DNA of 64,000 nt, from the NCBI GenBank assembly GCA_030247575.1, contig JAOTRV010000004.1, positions 124,001-188,000 on the forward strand. Direction: 5' to 3'. Source of the DNA: Sulfuritalea sp. (GTDB lineage: Bacteria > Pseudomonadota > Gammaproteobacteria > Burkholderiales > Rhodocyclaceae). This document shows positions 42,958 to 54,154 of this stretch, one piece after another; position 1 is the stretch's first letter; each line of letters begins with the position of its first letter. Below the pieces are notes generated by a model, which had not been told where the DNA came from, made no database searches, and saw only the letters and a list, made by a program, of their open reading frames with translations. Both the position numbers and the translations under genes were made by a program.

Positions 42958-45084
42958 TTAGCGGGCCGCGGCCTCATATCCGCCCGCCTCGCATGGCTTT
43001 GCCCAGGCAGGTCTCGCCGCTTCATCGCCCAGCGTAAGCGACTGCGCAGTGAATCCGTTATATACGAACACCGCCTCCGGCACACGGCCCGCCTGCGTCG
43101 TTTCCGGCAGTTGCTGCACGTACCCGGGGATAACCTGGCTGCGGTGCCAGCGCGCAGCGAAATCACGCAGCATGGCAAGGCAGGTCGGATTTCCCTGTAC
43201 TGTCGCATCGTCGGCGTCCGCGCAAGCCAGCGTTGCGGCCCTGGCACTGGCATCCGCCTCTTTGCCACCAGCCGACGTGAAATAGCGGTTCGCCAGCACG
43301 GCGCGCGGGTTGGCGCGCACCTGCTCGCGTATGTCGACCTGCATGCATGCGCCGCCGCGTTGAGTCCAGCCATCGGCGGTTCGCTTGAGCGCCTTGTATT
43401 CGAGCCGGACCGTTCGCGGCGCATAGTCCGGTTCGTCCAGACCTCCGGCCAAGCCGTCGGAAACGCGCGACAGGACCAACCAGTCGCCCTCTCCGCGGAC
43501 GATCGGCGCCACCACTTGGGCCGGCTGTCGCAGCCAGCCGGCTCCGACGTCCAGGGCGACATCCTTTTGCTGCCATGCGCCGCTGTCTGTCCAGTGCAAC
43601 GATGGGAGCAGGTCAACCGCTCGCGCAGCGCAGTCACCCTTGGCCTTGCATTCGAGGCGCAGTGCGAGCAGGCGGTCACGGCTTTCGCCGGTGGCACGGT
43701 AGGGCGCAAATGGCTCGAACTCCTCCGGCACAGGAATGTGAGCCGCTTCGGCCGGTTCGGCGCGCCCGAGACCGACGCGCAGCGCAGACGCGCTGCTCCG
43801 ATAGTCAGTGTCTCCCGCCAAGCCGTGGCTGAGCGTGACGAAATCCAAACGGCCGCTGCCGCCAAAATGTCCGGTGATGAGCTGGTCCTGCGCGAGCCGA
43901 TAGCGCCGATGAGGCGTGTTCCGATCGACACTGTGTGCGCTCACCGCCAGCCCGTGATCGGTCCCCGCGCAAGGATCAGCGTCCGCTGTGGTGCTGCGGC
44001 TGCCCCACGCAGCGAACACGACGGTTCGATCGTGCTGCGGTGAGCATTCGACCGTTACCGGCCGTGCGACGGCAGTGTCGCAGTCGAACTCGAGCACGCT
44101 GCCGGGCGCGCCGCTCTTGATGATTTTCGGCGTCGCTTGCGGTGCGCAGACCGTGTTCTGCGTAGCCGGCTCGGCGGCCAGTTCGGCGAGTGTCCGCACC
44201 ACCTGTGCTCCGGACGTTGCGTTGATGGCGACCGCGTGTATGCCGGTATTGGCGAGGCTGCGCCGCGCGAGCCAGACGAGCCGGTCGCCGCCTTCGGCGC
44301 GCAGCACATGCGGCGGCGACGCCACCTTCTCGCGCAGGAAGGGGGAGCTCGGCGCCTCTTTCAGTGTGCTCGATTCGAAGCGTCGGTCACGTATCGAGAT
44401 CCAGCCGTCCTTGATGGCGAAAACCCAGAGGCTGCTCGAATGCTTCTCGGAGTCCGATCGAATCACCTCTCCGCGCGCCTCGCGATGGCGAACCAGGCGC
44501 GCTGCAACGTAGTCATTGGCGCGCTGCGGGAAGGGGTCAAATTCGAAGTAGCTAGAGCGATGTCCATGTTGGAAGTTGGTACCGCCGAACGCGTTTACCC
44601 CTAGCAGCACCACCCGGGCGCGTTCGCGGCATTCCTCGAGGCTCAGCTTGTCACGATATATGCGGCGGCAAAGGCGGTAGGCGTGCTGTTGCAGGAGCAC
44701 GTCGCAATCGAGCTTCTGGTAGCCGTACGTGGCGTGGCCGTGCCGATAGCAGTAGTCGTGAAAAACGCAGGCCTGACGGAACTGCAGTGCGATGGGCGTA
44801 CGGTCGGCAGTGCTGCCGAACATCAGATTTTCCGCCAGCGCCGGGATGCTGCAATTAAGTCCTTCGCCCCTCCCGCCGATCACGGCGCGGATGTCGGCGG
44901 AGGCCGGCGGGCTGGCGACAGTGGGCGCGTTTTCAGGATCCCAGGCTTCGTCGAGAGCCGGATACACAGAATTGGCCACAAACCCCGCGAATCGGGAACA
45001 CCCTTGAAGGCTCGGCGCCGCCACAGTCGCCAACAGAACGACCGAAATCAAGCGCAACCGTGTCGATTTCCGAACAATGCCCAC
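42958..45084 (-). CDS. Large lipoprotein with phospholipase A2-like catalytic motif
   Basis: 708 aa. A signal peptide with lipobox LQGC (lipidated Cys29) predicts an envelope lipoprotein. Residues 105-140 contain ACVFHDYCYRHG followed by KLDCDVLLQQ. The CxxHDxCY pattern (Cys106, His109, Asp110, Cys112) plus a downstream CD pair (127-128) is the arrangement of secreted phospholipase A2 calcium-binding/catalytic sites. The remaining 550 residues are a Cys-containing, beta-rich region I do not recognise, with a stretch GHFGGSGRLDFVTLSHG reminiscent of FG-GAP/VCBS repeats. It stands alone between two copies of the 20-bp repeat. Enzyme activity is inferred from the motif only. Confidence 0.6.
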   Translation of the reverse strand: MGIVRKSTRLRLISVVLLATVAAPSLQGCSRFAGFVANSVYPALDEAWDPENAPTVASPPASADIRAVIGGRGEGLNCSIPALAENLMFGSTADRTPIALQFRQACVFHDYCYRHGHATYGYQKLDCDVLLQQHAYRLCRRIYRDKLSLEECRERARVVLLGVNAFGGTNFQHGHRSSYFEFDPFPQRANDYVAARLVRHREARGEVIRSDSEKHSSSLWVFAIKDGWISIRDRRFESSTLKEAPSSPFLREKVASPPHVLRAEGGDRLVWLARRSLANTGIHAVAINATSGAQVVRTLAELAAEPATQNTVCAPQATPKIIKSGAPGSVLEFDCDTAVARPVTVECSPQHDRTVVFAAWGSRSTTADADPCAGTDHGLAVSAHSVDRNTPHRRYRLAQDQLITGHFGGSGRLDFVTLSHGLAGDTDYRSSASALRVGLGRAEPAEAAHIPVPEEFEPFAPYRATGESRDRLLALRLECKAKGDCAARAVDLLPSLHWTDSGAWQQKDVALDVGAGWLRQPAQVVAPIVRGEGDWLVLSRVSDGLAGGLDEPDYAPRTVRLEYKALKRTADGWTQRGGACMQVDIREQVRANPRAVLANRYFTSAGGKEADASARAATLACADADDATVQGNPTCLAMLRDFAARWHRSQVIPGYVQQLPETTQAGRVPEAVFVYNGFTAQSLTLGDEAARPAWAKPCEAGGYEAAAR

Positions 45085-45222
45085 GACGTCTCCCTTGGTG
45101 GGGGAAAGGTTCGCTACGTTACACCGGTCGTGGGTTGCGTGCCAATGCTTCGGGTGGTTGCGCTGTTGCGAATGGCCGACGAGTGCGCTACCGGAAAGCA
45201 GGTGTCGAGCCGGCGCTGACCG

Positions 45223-45242
45223 CCGTTCTGCCGGCGTCTACT
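45223..45242 (+). repeat. Dispersed 20-bp repeat, copy E
   Basis: CCGTTCTGCCGGCGTCTACT, 17 nt downstream of the stop of the pobA remnant. It is the most divergent copy. Nothing else is apparent between it and the start of the phospholipase-like gene at 45084. Confidence 0.7.
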
Positions 45243-45258
45243 CTCCGGCGGGGCGGCT

Positions 45259-45442
45259 TCAATCCTCGAACGGCAGCCCCACATAGCTCTCCGCCAGCGT
45301 CGTCCGGCCGGCGTGGGAATTCACGACGTAGTCAAGTTCGGCTTCGAGCGCCTTCTGGTCGAAGGCATTGGTGTCGGGGAAGGTGTGCAGCAGCTTGGTC
45401 ATCCACCACGAGAAGCTCTCGGCCCTCCAGTCCCGGCGCTGG
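45259..45442 (-). pseudogene. C-terminal fragment of a second pobA-like gene
   Basis: About 60 codons ending ESYVGLPFED and a stop. They parallel the end of the intact pobA just upstream: FSWWMTKLLHTFPD here against [14 protein letters not shown] in pobA, and LAESYVGLPF against [10 protein letters not shown]. No start or N-terminal part is present. The intervening residues differ (AFDQKALEAELDYVV against [15 protein letters not shown]), so it is a divergent paralogue rather than a recent duplicate. Confidence 0.8.
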
Positions 45443-45458
45443 GGCCGGGCTGCTGACC

Positions 45459-46646
<1,188 letters not shown>

Positions 46647-46680
46647 CTATTTATTCGGCATGATCGAACCTGAAGCCACC

Positions 46681-46735
46681 GTTCGGGCTGAGCTTGTCGA
46701 AGCCCCGCGCGCCCTTCGACAAGCTCAGGGCGAAC
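46681..46735. repeat. Long inverted-repeat element (GTTCG..CGAAC type), copy 1
   Basis: GTTCGGGCTGAGCTTGTCGA at the left pairs with TTCGACAAGCTCAGGGCGAA at the right, a near-perfect hairpin between ligB-like and pobA. Related copies are at 49006-49080 and 54061-54150. The type is common in betaproteobacterial intergenic regions. Confidence 0.85.
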
Positions 46736-46764
46736 GTTCAAGTTGATTGCAGCCACCCAAAAAA

Positions 46765-47604
46765 TTAAACGCTTTCCATGCACAGCAGGCCGGAAGCGGT
46801 ATTGGAAATCGGCACGTGGTAGTTGGCATGCACCTTCGCCACTTCGCCCAGCAGCGCGCCGCGCGCGGTGAGCCAGTTGATCAACTCGACGCCCTGGGTG
46901 CCGGTCAGCTCGACCAGGTCGGGAATGGAATAGCGCGTCACCCACAGCGGGTCGCTGATGAGCTTTTCCATGAACATCAGGTCGAATTCCTTGTTGATGA
47001 ATCCGGCGCGCTGGCCGTCGAGCTGGTGCGAAAGGCCGCCGGTGCCGATCACCACGACGCGCGCATCCGAGTCCCAGGATTCGATGGCGCGGCCGATGGC
47101 CTGGCCGAACTTGAAGCAGCGCGCCGGTTTCGGCAGCGGAAACTGCACGGTGTTCACGCAGATCGGCACGGTGCGCACGGGACAGGGATGCTGGCCGGGC
47201 CAGAACAGTTCGAGCGGGATCGTGAAGGCATGGTCGACCAGCATTTCCTGGCAGGTGACCATGTCGAATTCCTCCTCGATCAGCGAGTCGATCATGTGCC
47301 AGGAGAAATCCACGTCGCCCTGGTAGGGCGGCAGGGTCGGAATGCCCCAGCCCTCGTCGGCGTTGTTGTATTCGGCCGCGGCGCCGATGGCGAAGGTCGG
47401 CATCTTGTCGAGGAAGAAGTTCAGGCCGTGGTCGTTGTAGATGACCACGGCGATGTCCGGCTTGACCTTGGCCAGCCACTGGCGCACGGGCGGAAAGCCG
47501 TCGAAGAAGGGCTTCCAGTAGGGGTCCTGCTGCAAGTTGTTGGCGATGGCACGGCCGATGTAAGGCACGTGGGTGACGTTGATGCCGCCGACGATTTTGG
47601 CCAT
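46765..47604 (-). CDS. LigB-type extradiol dioxygenase beta subunit (second set)
   Basis: 279 aa class III extradiol dioxygenase. Fe(II) ligands by family comparison are His12 (VTHVPYIG), His59 (YNDHG) and a Glu in GTQGVELINWL. The catalytic His is in GTGGLSHQL. It pairs with the 117-aa alpha-like subunit one nucleotide upstream. Protocatechuate is the default substrate, but a separate, PmdAB-like pair occurs at 50069-51368, so this pair may act on gallate or another catechol acid. Confidence 0.87.
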   Translation of the reverse strand: MAKIVGGINVTHVPYIGRAIANNLQQDPYWKPFFDGFPPVRQWLAKVKPDIAVVIYNDHGLNFFLDKMPTFAIGAAAEYNNADEGWGIPTLPPYQGDVDFSWHMIDSLIEEEFDMVTCQEMLVDHAFTIPLELFWPGQHPCPVRTVPICVNTVQFPLPKPARCFKFGQAIGRAIESWDSDARVVVIGTGGLSHQLDGQRAGFINKEFDLMFMEKLISDPLWVTRYSIPDLVELTGTQGVELINWLTARGALLGEVAKVHANYHVPISNTASGLLCMESV

Positions 47605-47605
47605 T

Positions 47606-47959
47606 TTATTTTCCTGCCTCCACGAGTTTCGCCTTGAAGGCTTCCTTGGTCATGCCCGTCTGTTGCGCGCCGACGTCCTGCATGTCGAGCCCGAAAATGC
47701 CGCCCAGCTTGGCCAGGTAGTAGGCGTTGCCGCCCGCTGCGAGCATGTCCAGCACCTGCAGGCTCAGCGCGGCTTTCTTCTGCTGTTCGTTGAGGCCGTA
47801 CTTGTCGCAGTAGGCCTCTTTGTCCTCGAGGTAGGCGGCGCGGTTCTCGGCCGAGTTGAAGGAAAAGCACATCTTGTTCAGCGCGTAGCCCTTGCGCGCC
47901 ACGTCGCCGTCGAAAATCGTGGTGCCGGGTATCACGCGTTTCTGTCTGCCGGTATTCAT
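47606..47959 (-). CDS. LigA-type extradiol dioxygenase alpha subunit (second set)
   Basis: 117 aa small subunit. IPGTTIFDGDVARKGYALNKMCFSF and DMLAAGGNAYYLAKLGGIFG followed by GMTKEAF match the LigA fold. It is about 30 residues shorter than the alpha subunit at 50925-51368 because it lacks the C-terminal extension. It probably forms the lid of the active site with the adjacent LigB-type subunit. Confidence 0.87.
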   Translation of the reverse strand: MNTGRQKRVIPGTTIFDGDVARKGYALNKMCFSFNSAENRAAYLEDKEAYCDKYGLNEQQKKAALSLQVLDMLAAGGNAYYLAKLGGIFGLDMQDVGAQQTGMTKEAFKAKLVEAGK

Positions 47960-47981
47960 GTCCTGCCTCCCTTGCTGCGAA

Positions 47982-48971
47982 TCAGAAAGTTTCGGTGTCG
48001 ATTTCCGCTTGCGTGGCGGCGTTGTAGCGCGGCCCCGTCACGGTTTTTTGATTGATCAGCGCGTTCAGCCGCTCGAGGATGCGGGGTTCGAGTTTCACGT
48101 TGGCGGCGCCGACGTTGTCGTCGAGGTGCCGCGGATTGCGGGTGCCGAAGATCGGCACGATGTCCTCGCCCTGCGCCAGCAGCCAGGCCAGCGCGAGCTG
48201 TGCCGGCGTGCAGTGCGCCGCATTGGCGATGCGCAGGTAGTCGGGCAGCAGGTCGAGGTTCTTCGCGTAGTTGGCCGGTTCGAAGCGCGGCATCTGGCGG
48301 CGGATGTCCTTGGGTTCGAGCTGCTCCTGCGGCTTGAGCAGGGTGCCGGTCAGGTAGGCGCGGGCCAGCGGGCTGAAGGGGACGAAGGCCGTGCCCAGCT
48401 CGCGGCAGGCGGCGAGCGTGGCGATTTCCGGTTCGCGCGTCCACAGCGAGTATTCCGACTGCAGCGCGGTGACCGGATGCACGGCATGCGCGCGCCGCAG
48501 CGTCAACGCCGACACTTCGGACAAGCCGATGGTCTTGACCTTGCCGGCGCGCACCAGCTCGGCCAGCGCGCCGACGCTGTCCTCGATCGGCACCTGCTTG
48601 TCCCAGCGGTGCAGGTAGTAGAGGTCGATGACATCGGTCTGGAGGCGCCGCAGGCTGTCCTCGCAGTCGCGCTTGAGGCTTTGCGGCCGGCCGTCGATGA
48701 CACGCTTGCCGTCGATACCGGTCATGCCGCCCTTGCTCGCCAGCACGATCTTCGAGCGGTGCGGCTTCAGCACCCGGCCGACCAGCGTCTCGTTGACGCC
48801 GAAGCCATACAGGGCGGCGGTGTCGAAGAAGGTGATGCCGCGATCGAGCGCGCGCAGCAGCAGCGCCTCTGCGGCCTCCGGCGCCGGCGGCGCGCCGTAG
48901 GCGTGGCTGAGGTTCATGCAGCCGAAGCCGAGGGCCGAGACGCTGAAGGGACCGAGGCGGCGCTGTTGCAT
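47982..48971 (-). CDS. Aldo/keto reductase
   Basis: 329 aa NADPH-dependent (beta/alpha)8 oxidoreductase. It begins MQQRRLGPFSVSALGFGCMN. The catalytic region is FFDTAALYGFGVNETLVGRVL with Asp and Tyr, the Lys is in KIVLASKGGM, and His in VIDLYYLHRWD. Its substrate is unknown. Its position between two dioxygenase sets suggests reduction of an aromatic aldehyde or ketone. ATG 48971 is chosen by family alignment. Confidence 0.87.
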   Translation of the reverse strand: MQQRRLGPFSVSALGFGCMNLSHAYGAPPAPEAAEALLLRALDRGITFFDTAALYGFGVNETLVGRVLKPHRSKIVLASKGGMTGIDGKRVIDGRPQSLKRDCEDSLRRLQTDVIDLYYLHRWDKQVPIEDSVGALAELVRAGKVKTIGLSEVSALTLRRAHAVHPVTALQSEYSLWTREPEIATLAACRELGTAFVPFSPLARAYLTGTLLKPQEQLEPKDIRRQMPRFEPANYAKNLDLLPDYLRIANAAHCTPAQLALAWLLAQGEDIVPIFGTRNPRHLDDNVGAANVKLEPRILERLNALINQKTVTGPRYNAATQAEIDTETF

Positions 48972-49005
48972 TGTGGTTGCCTTAACGTGAAACAAATGTG
49001 ATCCC

Positions 49006-49080
49006 GTTCGCCCTGAGCCTGTCGAAGGGCCCTTCCTTCGACAGGCTCAGGATGATCGGAAAGACAGGCTCAGGGCGAAC
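49006..49080. repeat. Long inverted-repeat element (GTTCG..CGAAC type), copy 2
   Basis: GTTCGCCCTGAGCCTGTCGA at the left and GACAGGCTCAGGGCGAAC at the right, with an additional internal CCTTCGACAGGCTCAGGATG arm. It is a multi-armed hairpin between the aldo/keto reductase gene and ligC. Confidence 0.85.
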
Positions 49081-49118
49081 GGTTGTATCGTCAGGGATGG
49101 CACTTGTCGCCATGATCG

Positions 49119-51368
<2,250 letters not shown>

Positions 51369-52298
51369 CTAGTATTCCTCCGGCCCGCATTCCTCGGACC
51401 AATAGAGCCGCATCGGATTGTCGACCAGCAGTTTGCGCTGCAGTTCGGGCGTGGTGGCGATGTGCGGGATGAAGTCGACCAGCAGGCCGTCGTCGGGCAT
51501 GTGGTCCTTCAGGTTCGGGTGCGGCCAGTCGGTGCCCCACAGCACGCGGTCGGGAAAGGTTTCGACGATGCGCCGGGCGAAGGGCACCACGTCGCGATAC
51601 GCCGCACGTTCGCCGTCCAGCGCCTTCGGTCCGGTGACCGAGAGCCGCTCGGGGCAACTGACCTTGCTCCAGACGTTCGGATAGTCGCGCATGAACTTGA
51701 CGAAGAGCTCGAACTCGGGCCCGTCGACCGGCTTGCTGACGTCGGGGCGGCCCATGTGGTCTACGACGATGGTGGTTGGCAGTGCGGTGAAGAAGTCCCA
51801 CAGCTCGGGCAGATCGACCGCCTCGAAGTAGATCACCACGTGCCAGCCCAGCGGCGCGATGCGCGCCACGATTTCCATCAGCTCGTCCTTCGGCGTGAAG
51901 TCCACCAGGCGCTTGACGAAGTTGAAGCGCACGCCGCGCACGCCGGCCGCGTGCATGGCTTGCAGCTCGCTGTCGGTGACGGAACGCCGCACCGTGGCGA
52001 TGCCGCGTGCCTTGCCGTTCGAATGAACCAGCGCATCGACCATGGCGCGGTTGTCGGCACCGTGGCAGGTGGCTTGCACCACGACATTGCGCGCGAAGCC
52101 GAGGTGGTCGCGCAGCGCATACAGCTGGGCTTTCGATGCGTCGCAGGGCGTGTACTTGCGCTCCGGCGCATAAGGGAACTCGGCGCCGGGACCGAAGACG
52201 TGGCAGTGCGCGTCGACGCTGCCTGGCGGCAGCTTGAAAGTCGGCGCTGACGGACCGGCGTACCAGTCGAGCCAGCCGGGGGTTTTCTCGAAGTTCAT
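51369..52298 (-). CDS. ligI: 2-pyrone-4,6-dicarboxylate lactonase
   Basis: Amidohydrolase-superfamily enzyme (309 aa) hydrolysing 2-pyrone-4,6-dicarboxylate to 4-oxalomesaconate. Motifs: VDAHCHVFGPGAEFPYAP near residue 30, VVDHMGRPDVSKP and LWGTDWPHPNLKDHMPDD, all LigI-like. The start is ATG 52298 (MNFEKTPGWLDWYAGPSAPT). A 28-bp inverted repeat lies directly upstream, separating it from the DUF1932 dehydrogenase gene. Confidence 0.93.
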   Translation of the reverse strand: MNFEKTPGWLDWYAGPSAPTFKLPPGSVDAHCHVFGPGAEFPYAPERKYTPCDASKAQLYALRDHLGFARNVVVQATCHGADNRAMVDALVHSNGKARGIATVRRSVTDSELQAMHAAGVRGVRFNFVKRLVDFTPKDELMEIVARIAPLGWHVVIYFEAVDLPELWDFFTALPTTIVVDHMGRPDVSKPVDGPEFELFVKFMRDYPNVWSKVSCPERLSVTGPKALDGERAAYRDVVPFARRIVETFPDRVLWGTDWPHPNLKDHMPDDGLLVDFIPHIATTPELQRKLLVDNPMRLYWSEECGPEEY

Positions 52299-52314
52299 TA
52301 AATACCCCCGTGAA

Positions 52315-52399
52315 CCACAGAGGCACAGAGACACAGAGAAAAGCACAGCAAGAGCTGTTTCTCGAATCCGATTTTCTCTGTGTCTCTGTGCCTCTGTGG
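52315..52399. repeat. 28-bp perfect inverted repeat (CACAGAGGCACAGAGACAC type)
   Basis: The arms at 52315-52342 and 52372-52399 are perfect reverse complements over 28 bp, with a 29-nt loop. The sequence, CCACAGAGGCACAGAGACAC and onward, matches an intergenic hairpin type I recognise from many unrelated bacteria. It occupies nearly the whole gap between ligI and the upstream dehydrogenase gene. Confidence 0.9.
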
Positions 52400-52413
52400 T
52401 GAGGTTTTGATTC

Positions 52414-53349
52414 TCATGCCTTGTCCTCCACGCGCGCCGCGAGGATTCGGTCCGCCTCGGTGCGCCAGTCGGCGCTGCGGGCGAACCCGGGGCTGCCCTT
52501 CTTGCCGAAAAGTCCTGCGTCGGCGAGGTCGGCGACCCAGGCCTGCCGCTCCGCCGTGCCCTGCGCCGACCACGGCACGAGGCCGATTTCGCGCACCGTC
52601 TCGGCCACTTCGCGCACTTCCTCGCTGCGGCGGCGGCCGTGTTCGATGACGCGCTGGAAGAAGTAGGCGCCCTGCTTTTCCCAGTCGATGCCGGGGAAGG
52701 TTTCGTACAGCGAAGCGACCACCGCGTCCTCGACGCCATAGGCGCGCGCCGCGGTGAAGCTTTCGATGACCATGGCTTCGAGCCCCTTGATCATCACGCT
52801 GCGGCACATCTTGGTGGCCGAGGCGACGCCGAGCTTTTCGCTGGCGACCTTGGCCGCGAAGCCGAGCTCCTTGAGCAGCGGCGCCAGTTCCGCCGCGCTC
52901 GCGCCGCCGAGCAGCAGCGGCACGCGGATGCGGTAGGGCGGGATCGAGGTCATCACCGCGCCTTCGACATAGCGCCCGCCGGCGGCGTCGACCAGCGCGG
53001 CGGCCTTGATCTTGGCGCCCGGCGAGGCCGAGTTGAAATCGAGGAACCAGGCGCCGGGCCGGAGAGTAGACGCCGACGACACGGCGACCGGCACCGCCTG
53101 GCTGGCGGTGACGGCCGAAATCACCAGGTCGGCGCCGGCGGCCAGTTCGGCATGGGAGGCCGTGAGGCGTACACCGTACTGCGTCGCGTGCGCTCGCAGC
53201 GGCGCGTCGTCCGGTCCGCCGAGCTTGATGTCACAGGCGAGGATGTTCGCCACGCCGCGCGCGCGCAGATCCTCGGCCAGGATGCGCCCCACCTCGCCGT
53301 AACCGACGAGGCCGATGGACCACTGCAGGGGGTTGGCCGGGATGCTCAT
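52414..53349 (-). CDS. NAD(P)-dependent dehydrogenase, 6PGDH-like with DUF1932 C-terminus
   Basis: 311 aa. The Rossmann motif GLVGYGEVGRILAEDL is followed by VISAVTASQAV and WFLDFNSASPGAK, and the C-terminal helical DUF1932 domain includes KMCRSVMIKGLEAMVIESF with the conserved Lys. Relatives are beta-hydroxyacid dehydrogenases. No step of the canonical pathway needs it. It overlaps the ligK stop by one base. A copy of the dispersed repeat lies in its coding sequence, reading AVSSASTL, without disrupting the frame. Confidence 0.85.
   Translation of the reverse strand: MSIPANPLQWSIGLVGYGEVGRILAEDLRARGVANILACDIKLGGPDDAPLRAHATQYGVRLTASHAELAAGADLVISAVTASQAVPVAVSSASTLRPGAWFLDFNSASPGAKIKAAALVDAAGGRYVEGAVMTSIPPYRIRVPLLLGGASAAELAPLLKELGFAAKVASEKLGVASATKMCRSVMIKGLEAMVIESFTAARAYGVEDAVVASLYETFPGIDWEKQGAYFFQRVIEHGRRRSEEVREVAETVREIGLVPWSAQGTAERQAWVADLADAGLFGKKGSPGFARSADWRTEADRILAARVEDKA
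53065..53084 (-). repeat. Dispersed 20-bp repeat, copy F (inside the DUF1932 dehydrogenase gene)
   Basis: On the coding strand CCGTGTCGTCGGCGTCTACT. It is read in frame as part of AVSSASTLRPGAW. The similarity to copies D and E continues for several bases (CTCTCCGG) beyond the core. Confidence 0.65.
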
Positions 53350-54032
53350 CAGTCGATATATTTCAAACCGGCCTTGGCCAGCGGCTCGCGCATGCCGTAC
53401 ATGTCGAGACCGAGCACGCCGGTGCCAAGCTTCTCGCGCTTGGCGCCTTCGTTGGCTTCGCGCTTCGCGGCGGCATCGAGCGTTGCCGCGGCCATTGCGC
53501 GCGGCACGCAGACCACGCCGTCGTCGTCGGCGACGACGACGTCGCCCGGCGTCACCAGCATGCCGGCGCAGACCACGGGGATGTTCACCGAACCGAGCGT
53601 GGCCTTGATGGTGCCCTTGGCGCTGATGCATTTGCTCCAGACCGGGAAGCCCATCTCGGTCAGCGTCTTCACGTCGCGCACGCCGGCGTCGATGACCAGG
53701 GCGCGGGCGCCGCGGGCCTGGAAGGAGGTGGCCAGCAGGTCGCCGAAGTAGCCGTCGGTGCACGCGGCGCTGATCGCCGCGACGACGATGTCGCCGGGCC
53801 GGATCTGCTCGGCGACCACATGCATCATCCAGTTGTCGCCGGGGTGCAGCAGCACGGTGACCGCGGTGCCCGACACCTGCGCACCGGGGTAAATCGGCCG
53901 CATGTAGGGCTGCATCAGGCCGACGCGGCCCATGGCTTCATGCACCGTGGCGCTGCCGTAGCGCGCGAGACCGTCGGCGACGCCCGCCTCGGTGCGCTGG
54001 ATGTTGCGATAGACGACGCCCAGTTCGTACAT
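53349..54032 (-). CDS. ligK: 4-carboxy-4-hydroxy-2-oxoadipate aldolase / oxaloacetate decarboxylase
   Basis: Last enzyme of the 4,5-cleavage pathway (227 aa), cleaving 4-carboxy-4-hydroxy-2-oxoadipate to pyruvate and oxaloacetate. It is a RraA-like/HMG-CHA aldolase fold: [41 protein letters not shown], and [20 protein letters not shown] with the metal/substrate Arg-Asp. Its stop overlaps the next gene's start (TGATG). Confidence 0.92.
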   Translation of the reverse strand: MYELGVVYRNIQRTEAGVADGLARYGSATVHEAMGRVGLMQPYMRPIYPGAQVSGTAVTVLLHPGDNWMMHVVAEQIRPGDIVVAAISAACTDGYFGDLLATSFQARGARALVIDAGVRDVKTLTEMGFPVWSKCISAKGTIKATLGSVNIPVVCAGMLVTPGDVVVADDDGVVCVPRAMAAATLDAAAKREANEGAKREKLGTGVLGLDMYGMREPLAKAGLKYID

Positions 54033-54060
54033 GTCACTTCCCCCTTGCTTGATTCAATCC

Positions 54061-54150
54061 CGTTCGGGCCGAGCCTGTCTTTCCGATCATCCTGAGCCTG
54101 TCGAAGGAAGCCCTTCGACCGTTCGACAAGCTCACGGCTCAGGGCGAACG
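54061..54150. repeat. Long inverted-repeat element (GTTCG..CGAAC type), copy 3
   Basis: Starts CGTTCGGGCCGAGCCTGTCT and ends GGCTCAGGGCGAACG, with internal CCTGAGCCTGTCGAAGG and CCTTCGACCGTTCGACAAGC arms. It fills the gap between ligJ and ligK, the third lig-cluster gap occupied by this family. Confidence 0.82.
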
Positions 54151-54154
54151 GTCG

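Noticed and set aside
48981-48996. Second parS-like sequence (TGTTTCACGTTAAGG on the minus strand)
   Set aside because: Only the left half matches parS; the right half is broken, so ParB binding is unlikely.
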